Source: Climacteris rufus (lineage: Eukaryota; Chordata; Aves; Passeriformes; Climacteridae). Taken from it: 64,000 nt of DNA. Below the pieces are notes generated by a model that was given only the letters and a program-made list of their open reading frames with translations, was not told where the DNA came from and did no database searches. The translations under genes were made by a program, and so were the position numbers. Numbering within the stretch: the stretch's first letter is position 1; each line of letters opens with the position of its first letter. Shown here in pieces: positions 48,031-62,100 of the stretch. Where the stretch lies: assembly GCA_013398175.1 (NCBI GenBank), contig VZRZ01007791.1, positions 478,991 through 542,990 on the forward strand, written 5' to 3'.

Positions 48031-51000
48031 AGTAGTCCCCTGCCCCCCAGAAGCCTCCAGTGTGAAGGAATTCCTACACACTCCACCACAACACCTACTG
48101 GGCAGGGGAGATGAGAGTCAATCTGTAGGGTATGGAAATTAGGCAGCTACCTTTAAGCCATAGATTAAACATAGTATGTTCTTCCTTTCTGGAGCAAAAA
48201 CTGTGCTGTTGAACCATGCATTCCTCAGCTTCAGCAAATAAATATAAAATTGGCAAGAGAGAATAACACAGACTACCCCATTACTACCAGGCTGCTCCTC
48301 TCTGACTATCCAGCCCAGTCCACCCACCAGCTAGCAATGCATGAGAAATATTAATCCAGGAGAATAGTGTTATTCCTTTAAACAGGTTCCTCATAGCAGT
48401 TCTTTTAACAAATATGTAGTTCTGTTAAGGCTATCAAATACAGCCTGTAAACAATCATCTGCTCCTAAAGTGTGTGCAACTTTACTGTCTGAATGATGAT
48501 GATAATCTCTAGGGCCATGTTCTCTTGCTAAGGCTCCCCACACTATCTTTCAAAATTATTGCTTGTGTCAGCTGGGATTGAAAATGCTTTATAGGAGGAT
48601 AACTGCTAAAAACATATTTTTGCATTTGTAGCAGTTCCTGTTAACGTGAACAAATGGAATCCACTTAGTAATGTTTGCATAAGTGCAAACTTTGAGACAA
48701 AGATGTTAGAAACAACATTTCAAAATGGCCCTTTGCCCTTCTTGTTCTGCCCCAAAAATAGCAGCATGTAAGTCTTGAGAAGGCAGTACTTTCAGCCAGA
48801 TAGTCAATAATTTTAATAGAATTAGCATGGGACAGAAATGCCATCCAAAAATGGATTCATGTTTAATCTGGTAATCTGATCCCTATGGCACTTTAAAGAG
48901 TGGGAGGAATTAGTGTTTGCTGCTCGAAGAAATTACCCAGAAAATGACTGCTGAAGACAGACCAAATAGTACCTCATCAGCATTCAGTGTGAAAAAGACA
49001 AATAACACAGGAACAAGAGAAGTTAAAAGGTGAGCCAGTAAGGAAAGCCAAAATTTGTTCCTGCATGGCTGGGAAAGGGATAACAATCAGATGATAAAGG
49101 CAATCTCACAAAGTACTGGATATAAATAAAGAGGAATTAGAATATATTGCACAGGAGGGTAGAAGGCAGTTTAAAAGCCAAAGCTAACAATAAGCCAAGC
49201 TCCATCCTTAAATGCCCATTCACCTTCTCTGCAGTTCCAAGAAGGTGTTAAGAATGCACAGTTTTGTCCCACAGTTATCCCTAATCATCTTAATAACAGA
49301 AGCAAAGTTCTTGGATGCAAGGATCATAATGACTAACTTGGTTCTGACACTTCACTCTGCTTCAGGTCACAGTTTCAGGTCACATTTCTAGGAGGCAAGA
49401 CAAGCCAATGTGGCTCTTTCTGCCTATGTCCCTCAGTCCTGCAAATCTGTTTGTCTGTGTGACCTTGTGGTGAACCACATTGGGAAAGTGAACTTACAAC
49501 TAATCCTGTTAAAGAACTACAAGTAAGGACTGAGCATAGTTTTAATACAGCTGAGGTCAACCAGTTCATCTGTAGCCCTGCAAAAAGTGGCAATGGCACA
49601 ACTGAGGAGCCACCCCTGGAGTGAACAGTTGGAGCTAAATGGAATAAACAGATGGAGTTGAAGAGGAGAAAAGCGGGAACAGCTCACGCTGCCTTTGATG
49701 CCAAGAGCAACGTCCGCAGAAACACAGCCTCAGAGCTCCCAGTTTGTGCTGTCTCTGTAAGTGTGTTAATATCTGCATAAACACAGTAAATACGGCCTTT
49801 GTGCTAAAAAAGAATTATAATGGCCAGAGAGAATAAAAATAGCTGAGGGATGAAATGTGATGAACATCCAAAGCACTTCAGATCCGGGCAGGCAGCACAA
49901 TAATTTCATGATGCCTTTTCTGTTCTTCGTCTGTCGGGAGGTTCAGCTACCCTGACCTGCCCCAGGTTGGCAAACCTCCTTTTATGACATCGACCTTTCA
50001 CTTGGCCCATCCCCAAATATCCTACAAGGTGTGAGGAGCCCTTCTCTTTTACTGAAATTATGGAAACTGAAGGGCACCAAAACAATGGCTACTGAAGTTG
50101 CAGCTAAACCAAAGCAGGGTTTAAGGTTTGCAAATGTATTTGGTGCTTCTATAACTTGACATAGACATGTAGCATAGGTTAAAAACCAAAGAAAAGCTAT
50201 TTTCACCCTTCACACCTCTCTGGAAAAGAAAGCATTTAGCAGAACAAAACGGCTGTTGTAAAATGAAATAAGACGTGACTGTTCCCATATGGGGATTACA
50301 CAAAATACACCCCTAAAGAATTATTCTGTTGCTTACTTCTGGGGTAAGAATACAGGATTTATCTGTAAAACCAGCTCAGACCAGGGCAGTACAGTGGCTA
50401 ATGAAACCCATGCCAATATATGTCCAAATCCTTTCCTTTGTGTCACCAGTTCAAGCACACCAATTTGTGACAGAGCTACGAAATGAAAAATCACAGCCCA
50501 GTGCACAGAGATAATATAGACAATAACTAAGCTTTTGCTGCGTGCTTATGCACACATGCAACACCCAGCATTCAGCTCAGACAGAGCTTGGCTGGCTCAC
50601 CAAAGCCAACAGCCCTAAGATAAAGAGTCCAAATTGGGGTGAGAAAAAAAATAAAATCTCTTAGGTGCAATCTATAAACACAAAGCCCCACAACACTTTT
50701 CAACTTTTATCCTGTGGTTCTGAACAGGCACCGGCTCTGGGTTCTGCCCCATATCCAATGGCAGGATTAGTGCTATGGTATTACATCCTTAATGGATATA
50801 ATTTCCTAGTTATATATAGTCTCTGTTTATATAATATTCTCTTTAAATATATTTTCTCTTAATTCTCTCTTTATTGCCACACATCTTCTTTCCTTCCTTT
50901 TAAACTACCTAACGTTGCTCAAAACCTCTAGAAAATGTACTTCAAGAAACAAAACTAATTGCATTATAAAGTCACTTATTTGCAGAGCAAAAATATTTTT

Positions 51001-54000
51001 TGTTTTGTTTAGCTGGCAGTTGAGGCAGGTGGAGGACAAGATCCCTTTTTCTCTAAAAAATTACAAACTCTTGTGGGATTCCCTAAAATTAAATATAACT
51101 TAAGTGTCCATAGCAACTTAAGTGTCCACACTTAACCACCTGGCTTTTCACAGCTCATGGCTAGTCTGGGTGACAGAGCAGCACCTATCAGGTCTGCACA
51201 TTATGTCAGTGTGCATTCCCACTCTAGCCAGCATTTTAAAAACTTCTTCAATGAATGAAAAAATCCCACCACATTCATAAGAACAGAGCAGTATTTACTC
51301 ACCAGGGGGGTAAATACAATGCAGGTGCCTATGCATGTTTGGCCTTGACAATCCTTTCATATAATATTCTTTCTGTGAGATGCAAAGTTGTAACCCAATC
51401 CCAGGGTTCCCTTCACTAAGGACTGGTCACTTCTGGCAGCTCCCCCAGTCTCATGTTGTTACACAGATATTTATATGATTTTATGTAGATAGAGATTAAG
51501 ATTGGAAAGGTTACAATATGCCAGACTGGATAGAGACATACTAGAGGTTCTCCCCATTTAAAGGAACCGTGTTGTTATCACCAGTGACCCCTTTGAGGCT
51601 GTACTTGATTTCCCTTCTTCCATTTCCCTTTTCCTTCCTCTAAAGGTCTTGTTTAAGTCTGCAGAAAAATAACGAATAGGAGAACTGCTGTGACATAAAA
51701 GCAATTTCCCTACACTCACATTCTTTGTGCTTAGTTCAGCCAAGATTTCCTTATTTCACCCAAAAGAAAGACAAAGAACACATTCCTAAAGCCAGCATTT
51801 TATTTGCCCAGCACTCTAGCAGGTTATGCCACTATTAGAATGTCCAGCTCACTAACTGCACAGTGATCACTTCCCATCAGCTTTTACAAGAAAGTATTTA
51901 TTGACAGGTCAGAGGGGAAAAATGGCAGGTTGAATAAAATAGAGCAACTGTAACTGTAATCCTTTGCTAAACCTATCCCAGAAGTGTCCTTCAGATTCTG
52001 TAGTGTGATTAAGATGAGAATATCTGTAAATTATGGTTTTTATTTCAAGATTTGGCTAAAATAAGAAAGACACCCTGCCTTTTTGACTGCAGTATTATTT
52101 TTTTTAATGGTCTTTACATTGTGTCCCTTGTTTGTGTTCTTTCCAGTTCAGGAGTTCAAGTTCCAATGACTTTCTGCATGTCAAATAGAAGTATCACCAC
52201 TTTGCATCCCTGAAAGGAATCACATTTGGAAATCAAGAGATTAAACTCTATTATCTGGAAAGACCAAACTCCCCTTGTAACTCTGCAAGTCGACTGCTGT
52301 TATGCAAGTTAAGATTATTACTTAACATGAAAAGCACAGGCTGGAGATGGGACAGGAGATGTGTAAGACGTGTCATGAAAAAAAGTCGGAATTAATGGAT
52401 GGGTCTCATCAATCTCATCTTGTATTTGTGATGAAGACAGTGCAAAGTGAATATACACCTTTAATAAGAAAGAGAATGTCAAAACCATGACAGTTATAAA
52501 TCCAAGGTCAACTGTAGCCTTCAAAGAGTTTTCTTAAGCAGCTGTGATGGATTCCCTATTTGCTGAAAGTTTTACATAAGACAGCTTGACACTCTATTAC
52601 CACAAGTTTCACAGCAGAAGAGTTTCAAGGCTTTCAGAACAAACATCTGAAGGAGATTATAGAACATTGGCCTCATTCTTTGTACCTGTGTTAGTTAAAG
52701 CATGAAGGGTTCCCAAATCAAACAGGAATGCTAAATTTTGCCAAGCAATGGCCACCATTTTCTTCTTTTGACTACATATAAACAACAGCTTAGTCTAAGA
52801 GAAAGCCCACAAAACTCTTTGACAATATTACCATTGACTTTCAGATAAAACCCATAATGTGCTTTTCATCTTGGAGGCTATGTAAGCATTCCACACCTTC
52901 ATACACTGGTTTAGTTCAGCAGCTTTCAGGCTGGTATAGAGCAACTATTTAACCATTTGGAGCAAACCTACACAATTTTTTAAAAGAAAATGTGAAGTCT
53001 ACTTTAAAACAGCATTTCCAGGGTTATTTTAGGTAGGTACAATGTAATCACTTTCACAGTTTAACAGCATATGTTTTGCCTTCAATCTCTATATAGTCCC
53101 TCTGAGAACATAACCTTATGTAACTTTAAAAAAAAAATATTTTAAAGATAATCCCTGAAAAAGCTTTACCTTGTTCTCCCACAGCTCTCTCAGTGAATCC
53201 CAAAGTCTCTAAAATCCAAGTAAAGTCTCCAGCGTACAGGGAATGACACAGCAGTTCAGAATAGCTTTCCCAGAAAAGACAGCACCTTCAGGCTGCTGGC
53301 ATTAAGCACTGCTCTTTGCTTCAGTTCCTGTAGTCTTCCCAGTTTCATCTTCCTCCCCAAGTCTGCCATCATTATCTCTACATTGTTAACACTGCAGCTC
53401 ATTAGTTGCAGTAGTGGGCAACCTAGTTCTGTATTTTTCTCCTTCCATTGGCTTTCCATTGTTCAGATGAAGTGGTTTATCACTTCTTTGTGTATCCAAC
53501 TGTGTCTGTTCATTTGTAGCTCTTCTACAGTAGTTAATTCATGCCAAATCAGAGGATAGATGTTAGATACCAGAGCAGACAGACACACATATACATAAGA
53601 TTCCTCCCAATCTCCTTTGTGAGAAATAATTTTCCCCTAGCATATATTGGGTATTAAATCAAGAAAGCAAAAATACAAACATTAACAATACTAATTCTGC
53701 AGAATTACCAAAACTGAGCATTTACACTTAAACTGTGGCTCATACTGGCACCAGTTATAAAACACCACATCCAAGAACTGCAACATGTGTCATGGCCTCA
53801 TTTCTAGCCATAGATGTCAAATTTCAAGTTTGGTCTGAAAGACAATTTTCATGAGCAACACATCTACCTTAAGGGGCACAACTTTTGGTGCAGTCTGTTT
53901 TCAGGGGACCTGATCCTTCACTGCCTTGCCGAGATATTGATACTTTTGCACAAAAGGTTTAATGTGCTACAGTTCCTGCTGTAGCACTCACTCCACTCTG

Positions 54001-54200
54001 CTCTCCTGCTGAGCGGTGATAATGAACAAAGAAGCTGCAAGGCTGCAGAGTACAAATCCTTACACTTGCATTTCCAAATATTTTATATCAGAAACATAGC
54101 ATTTAAAGTCAGCCAGAGATGTTGTTATTTTTAAAGACAGAGAAATTAAAATTTTCTGTCAACGTTGCAAAAATACAAAGGGTCCTACATACTTTTAATA
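48031..54200. other. Unique noncoding sequence, no gene seen
   Basis: Only short featureless open frames (75 codons or fewer), scattered A/T runs and an 18-bp-period direct repeat at 51097-51128. No interspersed repeat was recognised. Confidence 0.75.
51097..51128. repeat. Direct repeat with 18-bp period
   Basis: AACTTAAGTGTCCA occurs at 51097-51110 and 51115-51128. Further right ACTTAA recurs, suggesting a partly decayed third unit. Confidence 0.88.
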
Positions 54201-54695
54201 CTATTTTACATTTGATGACATTCTGAAAATAATAGCTACATCTTTGAAAAAACCCGATATTATTAGATTTAATAAAGTTTTTAAAATGTTTTCTTTCTTG
54301 GAAACATATTTTAGAGTTTTGATTGAAGGAAAAAAAAAGTATTCCTTTCCAGTTTGACTTCTCTCTTGAATGAATTTGGTCCTCATTCCAACCACTATGT
54401 CCCCTTTGCTTCCCCTTGAAGCTCCTAAATATGCTCTGGAGTGATCTTGGGAAGAGGCCTGCCAGGTAATGGCAGCCAGAGGCAGCAGGGGGGGCTCACA
54501 CATAGGGTTACTTTGCTGGCCTTGCATATTTTCATCTTCATTTTCGCTCTTTACTGATGGTAATGGCAGAAGAGAGAATTTCCATAGCAGTATTAAACTT
54601 TGGAACCTAAATTTTCTGATAATTTTCCCTGGAATTTCTGTACATGAATGCTTTTGATGATAATTTATATCTATTTCTTGCATCGAGACATTCAT
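54201..54695 (-). CDS. Longest open frame in window (164 codons), unrecognised, doubtful
   Basis: I do not recognise the product. The translation has mixed composition, with a Lys/Asn/Ile/Phe-rich C-terminal third, and shows no signal peptide, membrane segment, zinc-binding pattern or repeat. Nothing about the flanks suggests a promoter or splice boundary for it. In AT-rich DNA of this length, one frame of about this size is expected by chance on a rough estimate. I list it because it is the longest frame and a reader would ask about it. Confidence 0.07.
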   Translation of the reverse strand: MNVSMQEIDINYHQKHSCTEIPGKIIRKFRFQSLILLWKFSLLPLPSVKSENEDENMQGQQSNPMCEPPLLPLAAITWQASSQDHSRAYLGASRGSKGDIVVGMRTKFIQERSQTGKEYFFFPSIKTLKYVSKKENILKTLLNLIISGFFKDVAIIFRMSSNVK

Positions 54696-55477
54696 CAGTA
54701 AATCTCAAAGCACTTTAGAAAGGAGATCAATGTCATTATCATCATTTTGAAATTAGCTTACCAAGAGATTATTATTTCTGGTACAACGTGATTGCTGTAT
54801 AAAAGCAGTATGAGTGCAGTGGCATTTGCCTTTGTGCCATAATCTTAACAGTGCTATCTAAAGATTTCGTCAGCCAAATCAGAATAACACTGCCTTAGTC
54901 TTTTCTGCTATCTTGAAAAAACCCACAAAAACAACAAAGGAAGGTTTGAGAGGAATGTGAGTCTTTTACTAGATGAACAAATCCAAGTTACCATTACTAT
55001 ATGTTTTACTTAAATCCAGGCAAATAATTCCAAAAAGACTGACACACATCAAAAAGAGCCCCATTCACCGAGGGAAAGCTTTGATGCTTGAAGGTTTGCT
55101 AAGGTACCTGCCTTGTCCTTCACAGAAAGGGCTTCACTGGTATGTTGTGGAAACTCTGGCCCAACCTTGAACAATACTGTGCTTTCTCTCCCTTAACAGA
55201 AAGAAGCCAGAGGCATTCAGAGAATTTCATGCTAAAATGCCATATGGAAAACTGTTTGCTGTTAGCCATTCTGCTGCAATGCATCCATGACAGGGCTTAA
55301 ATGTTACCCTCACAGTGCAATGAAAAACACAGGCAAGCCCCAAGAACTCCTCCTTGCAAGAGAGGGAAGAAGGAAGGAAAATATTATCAATAAGTAACAG
55401 CAGCCAAAGTTTCTCTGAGCAGTATGTTCTTTTAGGAATGACTTTAGTACAGCACAGACTGACACTGAATTTTTGCC

Positions 55478-55493
55478 TTTTTTTTTTTTTTTT
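55478..55493. repeat. Poly-T tract (16 nt)
   Basis: Sixteen uninterrupted T residues end in CAG, which imitates a splice acceptor on the plus strand. No downstream exon is apparent. Confidence 0.95.
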
Positions 55494-55590
55494 CAGTGAG
55501 TGCATGGGAAAAAACATTAGTTAGTTCAAGAAACAGAAACCTATCATGGTTAGTAAGAAATAATAATTTTTGCATTGCCAGAAGAAAAAC

Positions 55591-55626
55591 CATGGACAAA
55601 TGTGTGTTTGTCCATGGACAAATATG
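55591..55626. repeat. 10-bp inverted repeat plus overlapping direct repeat
   Basis: CATGGACAAA (55591-55600), loop TGTGTG, then TTTGTCCATG (55607-55616) form a perfect hairpin. The sequence CCATGGACAAAT (from 55590) recurs at 55612-55623, so a direct copy overlaps the inverted one. It looks like a local duplication by template switching. Confidence 0.88.
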
Positions 55627-56616
55627 TGTTGTGTTGAGAAAGTTCTGCACCTTTCTAAATATTCTTCATTAGACTCCACCATTCACAGCCCCCAAAGCAA
55701 ACTGCATCATCAAATCAATTGCACCAAAGCCTCCTCTGATTTATGAAAGGCCTCACCATGGAGTTTTCATATAGTAGTTATTTAAGTACTGAAAAGTCTT
55801 ACCTATAGATCCTCAAGTAATTACACACTGAGAAAGCTCACGCAGAGCAGACTTTCAGCAAAGGGAGGCCACTGTAGGAACAAAAGCCTTTTTACAGCTG
55901 AAATCAGGAATGTATTACAGGTTTGTGTTTTTATAGGGCTGCATTAAGAGCTGAGCCCCAAGACTAGCACAAAATGAGAGCAAAGGGACTTCTCCGGTGA
56001 TAAATCTGAAGGGATAAAAAGACATTTCCAGGACCATCACTAAGACAAAAGCCAGGTACAGGTTTCTGCTTTTCAATTCTTTGTTTAAATAATCATTTGG
56101 TGACCTGTGATGGCACACATACATATGCATACGGTAGGTGCTACAAATATCACCTTTCTGCAATTCAGTTTGGATTTTTATTTTTAATGTTCTCATCACC
56201 TTTGTCTTCCCACCCCCCAACAGCACATTGAAAAATAATAGCCAAGTTTCTGCTTATAGGAGCAGCATCTGCTGCACTTCTGCTTATGGGATTTGGGCAG
56301 TGGATTTCTAGGGGAGGTTCCCAGCCTCCACAATCAAAGACCATTGTGTCAAAAAGGTCTGGATAAAAAGAATGGTCATCCCTTTTCTCTGAAACCTTTC
56401 CTTCAAACACAGCAGAAATGAAACTTTTCCCACTTTACAATATAGTAAAACCAGCAAATGCAGCATCAGCATCCTCTTCTTCACCAGTGGAAACTATTCC
56501 TTCTTTCCTTCTTGCTGTTGAAAATCTCTCTAAAAATGAATTAGGTAAGTGAATCAGCCCTCAGCCTTCACAAAATGGAAAAAGACCATGTTTATATGCT
56601 TTTTCCCCTTTTAAAG

Positions 56617-56660
56617 ATTTATACACATTTTATATGCATTTATACATGTTTATGTTCATT
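56617..56660. repeat. Degenerate tandem repeat of TTTATACA-type units
   Basis: Units such as TTTATACACA, TTTATATGCA, TTTATACATG and TTTATGTTCA follow one another with a period of about 10-11 nt. Confidence 0.7.
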
Positions 56661-58549
56661 TAGGAGGGTGGGCAAACAGAAATATGCAGAAACTTTGAAC
56701 CAAACTCAAACAAACTTAATCACTATGGTCAGCCTCAGTCAGTTCAGTTGGTAGCTGTATATTCACTGATATTTTGGGAAAATCTCCGAACATTATGTCT
56801 CCCAAAGAAATCTACACCCCCTCAACAACAACAGCTAAATTTATCTACTCTGCTTCCAAGTTAGCTGACAAAGAGTTACACATCATCAGGTTATATAGAA
56901 ATATATTTTATATACATTAAATCCCTAACAAAATTCAAATACAATTTTAATACAGAAGACTGAGCTAGTGCATCTCTGTGATGCACCCATGGGGGAAACA
57001 AGTCACAAGACACTATGAAGTATTGGATTAGTTCTTACTTGTGATGCCTATATATAGCAATATATTAATGAAGTTACCATTTCATTGATATTCCAGGAGC
57101 TACAGCTACTTTTGCTAGGTGTCCTATAGTTTATATTTTTTTCCAAGTAATTAAATAGCTCAGGCTGTGTTTTGGTAGATGTTAACATACCTCTTTTACA
57201 AAGTCCCTCAGCTCCTGCATCCTAACCATTATCAAAAGCCTGATAGTTTAGAAAGCACACAAATGTATGGGGGGATTAGGAGGAAGACGAGGTACTCAAC
57301 AGAATAAAAAAGCTAAAAGATCAAAAATTACCTGCAGGTGGGCTTAATGAGACATTCTTGAGTTGTGGCCTGCCCCAAGCATAAGAACTAACATGCAGCC
57401 AACTTGAGTGTAGTTAACAGAACACTTTTATTTTAAAATACCTTTTGAACATAATAAAACAGTTTTAACTAGATTTTTAGTCAAAAGTTCAAGAAAGCCA
57501 AAATTAATATTGCTATCCTGAACACAAATCCTTCCTACAAGCTGAAAAGGGCAGGTGTTTTAAAATGGTAAAACACATGAACTTGTACTATACTTGTGCT
57601 TATGTAGACCACTGGGTCACCTAGCAGATGCTCTGAATGCTTATGATCATATTGTCCTTTGGAAGCTGAAACCTCATATTGTCTTAGGACAGGATTTTCA
57701 AAAGATTGAGTTCCTAACTCCATTTACAATCTTTGCCATTCACCCCAATCCTAATTTCTTGATGAGGCTTCTCACTGGACACTATATCTTTGCTATTTTT
57801 AAAACATAAAGGCAGCAGAGCTGAGGTTTGAGCTCATCTAATAGAAATCAGAATACAAATGTGGCATCTGTTCACCAAGATTTTGCTCTCAAAACTGACT
57901 GATGTTTCCTGTCATTGATTGAAGTGTAATTTGTCTTCCTTGGGAAAATAAGACTGACACGGTATTTTCCAACAGGTGTGACTCACTAACCACTTTCTTC
58001 CAGTGAACTTCCAGGGGCAAAGTCGTCATCATCAGGTTTGGCACTGGGTATGCTGGCTTTCCTGCAACTGCTATTCTTGCAGAGTTAATGACTCGTGCTT
58101 GTGTTGGATCACACAGAATGGCTGTGCCACGAGACTCCTGTGTCCTGTAGCTCCCTAGCAGCACATACACCTCATGTCAGACAGCACTGCCTCCAAGAGC
58201 AGCAGCATCCATCAGCTGCCATGAGCTAGGAAAAAAAGCAGCTGTTTCCAAATCTTTTTGATATGATGTGCAATACACTCAAGTGAACCTCCCTTCCTCT
58301 CCCCTGAGATATATTATAAATATTATGAATTTGCATTATTAATACTGTATGAGTGTCAGAATATTTACCGTAAGTGTGAGGCCTTAACATTTGTACAACT
58401 CAAGTGTGTCTAGGGAGTCTCTCACTAAGTGCTGATATGCAACTGCTTCTAGATAAGTGTAAATATCACAGGACAAGACTGCACAACAGTTTAAGACAGA
58501 AAGTAAAAAAAAATGTCATATTACCCTACAGGGCTGATGCTGTAAAGTA

Positions 58550-59160
58550 TGCAGCTGTATGACAGGCAGCTGAGGGTGAATTTTGACAGGGTATTAGGCA
58601 GCCAGTGTAGCAGAAGTGTAATAAGATCGTTAACGAACAAGAGATCAATAGCCTTTTAATTTCTCCACCTGAAATACTGTAAAATGCTCCCTCTAACATG
58701 AGGTTTTTCAGGGAAGGATGTCAACTACTCACTAATCAAAGCTACTTTCTGCAGCAGTGCTGTGCCTCACAAACCGCCCTTTAAGAAAGCATTCCTGATT
58801 TACTTGCGAATCAAATTGCTCTCACAGCCCAATGTGGGATCGCTGTAATAGGAGAAAGCAACAAGGGAGGACACCTACTGATACATTACTTTTCTATTTT
58901 ATTAGCAGGAACCATGTTAAAGCCAATTAAATTTCATAGAACAGAGATCAGTTGTGCTTTTCTGGAGATTCCTGTAAAGGTTTAAAGCTAAATTGAAGAG
59001 TCTCCCACAGAAACTGTTAATTATAATTGTTCTTAATAAAGCGGGAGCACAAACGCAACCAGAATTTGAAACTAGTGCTGCTGATTTGGCAGGTCTGCTA
59101 ATAAAGTTTCGTTTCTAAAATCTGTTCTCAAAACTGACTTTAATAGTCCAGTAACATCAA
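58550..59160. promoter_or_regulatory. Large candidate conserved noncoding element
   Basis: About 600 bp, repeat-free and without an open frame of note. It has a 10-bp palindrome TCGTTAACGA (58627-58636) holding two CpGs, and TTTACTTGCGAATC. It also has a TAATTA-type cluster (GTTAATTATAATTG, about 59016-59029) and further CpGs (GATCGC, AAGCGGG, AAACGC). Dense unusual words and CpGs in AT-rich DNA fit a developmental enhancer or ultraconserved-like element. That remains inference. Confidence 0.33.
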
Positions 59161-62100
59161 AGCTGCTCATTGCAAGCAAGACTATTTTCTGATTTTCAGT
59201 GCACAAAAATTCATGACATTTTTAGTTAACTAAAAATTTCTGTCAAAACTTGGTATTTCATATTTCCAGACACCAGGGCTGGGAAATGGCCATTGAAATG
59301 TATTTTTCTCTTTTTGACACAAAGCACAGAATGTTCTGCTGGACCTTTCATAATTCTGAAACAGGTACACCCTCAATTGTTTGTAGTTTTAAGTGTTCAA
59401 GAAACTGACCTAGAAGGACGTTTAACCTAAATTGCTAAATATATAGTTCACTCTTTTGGAAATAACAACGTTTTTGTTTTATTTATAATAGCCTTCACCC
59501 TCCCTCACCCCCATAAACAACAAGAAATTGCATTTTCAATTTTTTTAATGATGTTCTTCAGAAAACGTGATCAGGTGTTGCTCCAGAAAAGAACAGCCAT
59601 CCCTGTCAAGCTGCACGTGTGTCACAGCTGACTCAAAATGGTGCCCAGAAGGAAAAGCCAGACTACCCCATTATGTTATCACCAAGTTGCCTGCAGTCTC
59701 AACAGCTGCAAAATTCTTTCTGACCTCAGCAAGCTCCAGCTTTTCACTTTTGGGAGCTGCCACCCACCTTCTCACACATGCCATGTCATCACTTCAAACA
59801 AACTTTCCTATAGTTTCAAGAATCAGTCTAAAAAACTTTCTCATTTTAGAAGTTCTGCAGGAATTTGCATCTACCACCATCACAGTGTCCCTCTCTCTCC
59901 ATGTTTATTTCCCAGTTTGTTCTGATAATTTTTGATCACCAGGCATCTTTTGGCTCTGAGACAGAAGTTCTGCAGCCTTACACTGAGCCTTTCAACCCAA
60001 ACCCATCAGGCACATTAGCCTCCTCTATGGGTTTTGGCCGCCTAGACCTGCCCCACTGTACTTTGTTTCTCATCTCTTCCTTCTGCAGAGACTTTTTGCT
60101 TACTTCATTTATATTTAAGTGTATTTATATATATATGCGATAAAATAAAGAGATATCTTTAAGATTATGATTTTTTTGTCTTGTGGAAGAAGAAGTTCAT
60201 ACCATTAAAAGTGTTCAGGACAACAACTCCCAGTTCAAACCTAATGATGTGAGTGGTGGTGTGTAGAGGTGTAGTTTCCCCTTTCTGCTGTGTCATAGTC
60301 TTATTTCCTCTACACAAAGGGTTCACACTGTAGTAGTCTCAATGTACCACACAGTAGTATGAGTTCCCCAGCTGCCACCTTCTGGAAGAACACTTGCAAC
60401 AAACTGCTTTAAAATTGGTTTCTGTTTATTCATGCATTTGGCACTTTAAAGCTGTGACATATAATTTAATACAAAAATATAAAATCAATACTGATTTAGT
60501 TCCAACTATAAAGCAAGTTGAGCACAGATCAATTTTCATAACATGCTTATAATCATTTAAAGACCAACTGATGCCTGATAAAAAAATTGGAGAAGCATTT
60601 TTCTGGTTTCTGACGTGGAAATAGATGAATTCTCTGAGATAAGGATTCTGCATTCAGCAAAACAGAGCTTTCCCTCTACAATCCTCTTCCTCCCCAACAC
60701 TGCGCTCATATGGTCACTCTACAAGAAGCACTGGGCTAGGGCTTTACAAAGAACTATTATACTCCAGCATGTCACACAGGATTAGCAGTTTTCAGTCCCA
60801 GAAGCTTCCATAGAGCTATGGACCTGAAGTTACACAATCCCAAAAAGGCCAGATTAGGTGGACCTAAACTTTACCTATTAGGTCTGCCAATGCTATGGCA
60901 GTGACAATATGGGTCAGCCTTTGGAAGCACTGCCCAGACTCAGTGACTGTAGGCCTTGCACTGTTGAGTATGAATCAATGAAATGGAGACAACCGGGCTG
61001 CTTTCTAGACAAAAAGGACCCATCCACGGGCTTCTCAGTCAGTTCTTGTAAAAAAAAATAATACAAGTACTAAAATATAGTCATTCCATATGCCTTGAGA
61101 AAGCCTCATGAGATGCTAAGTACAGAGTCAGCTCCAGTGTGGACCATCTGGTTCTCAAATACAAGTCATCAACCTCTAGCTTGCTGTATCTGCTGCTCTT
61201 ACACCAGAGTCCAGGGCTTCCAAGGCCTGTGACATCCCTGTGCCTTCTGAGCTGGAATGTCCCTCCAGCCTGACCTGGGACACGAACCCAGAATCAAGTC
61301 AACAAGGTAATATGTGAAGGAAGCTGCCCAGAGGTACCTTATCAGCTCTTGCTGCAAGAGGAAAACTGTTGCACCTCTGAGCTAGGTGGTTTTGACTTAT
61401 AACTTCACTCTGCAGGTGAAAGTCATGGCATACCTGGGAAGCCAGAGCCTTGTGAGGAAAGGAACCACCTGTCCACCAAGACGAGCACTGGTGGCTAAAG
61501 GTTCCAATACTTCAAGACTGATTTCTGTGACATCCCAAAACACTAACCTTCAATGCACCAACTACTCATCATGTAGTGAAAACTCAGGAATGGTGAAACT
61601 AAGACTTTTGGAAAGTGAGACTTTTACTGCCTTACTGGGTCAACCCATCCCTGACACTCAGCTCTGGACACGTGGGAAAGTCTCTGTAGGCTGAGTGCCT
61701 CTGCAGCAGGCAGGTCTCCTGCTCATCCCAAGCATCTCTCCTTCCTTACTCTTGCAATGTAGACCCCTGTTTGCAGCCCCTGAGCCCACATGCTTCACCC
61801 AAAGGCTCTCTGAGATGGTGTCCTCAGTTCTGCAGTGGAAAGGGAAATAGGATCTCTCTTCTAGGAGAGATAAGAGCCAAGACGAAGACCTCTGGCTTGC
61901 AATTCATCTTTTTAGTAAAGTATACAACACAACATGGATAGCCTGCAAACAAATAAAACAGCTAATTATACCTTTGCCAGAGTGAGACAAATTTCAGGTC
62001 TTTTCTTCAGCAGTGTTTCATTTTGAGCTAATATAATAAAGGATTAGTTGCCAGAGGACTTGCTATTCAGTTTTGGGTAAACTTGGATAAGTGACAGCTA

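Larger units (their letters stand above)
54696..58549. other. Unique AT-rich sequence with simple repeats, no gene seen
   Basis: Contains T16 (55478-55493), a hairpin-forming repeat (55591-55626) and a degenerate TTTATACA-type repeat (56617-56660). It also has TA-rich words around 56890-56930 and 57050-57070. Short open frames (103 codons or fewer) lack recognisable features. A 93-codon minus frame at 57889-58170 keeps several CpGs but matches nothing known to me. Confidence 0.75.

Noticed and set aside
54201..54695. 164-codon minus-strand frame as a real gene
   Set aside because: Kept only as a low-confidence entry. About one frame of this length is expected by chance, and nothing in it resembles a protein family.
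55478..55496. T16 followed by CAG as a splice acceptor
   Set aside because: A homopolymer plus CAG occurs by chance. No downstream open exon or donor of note follows.
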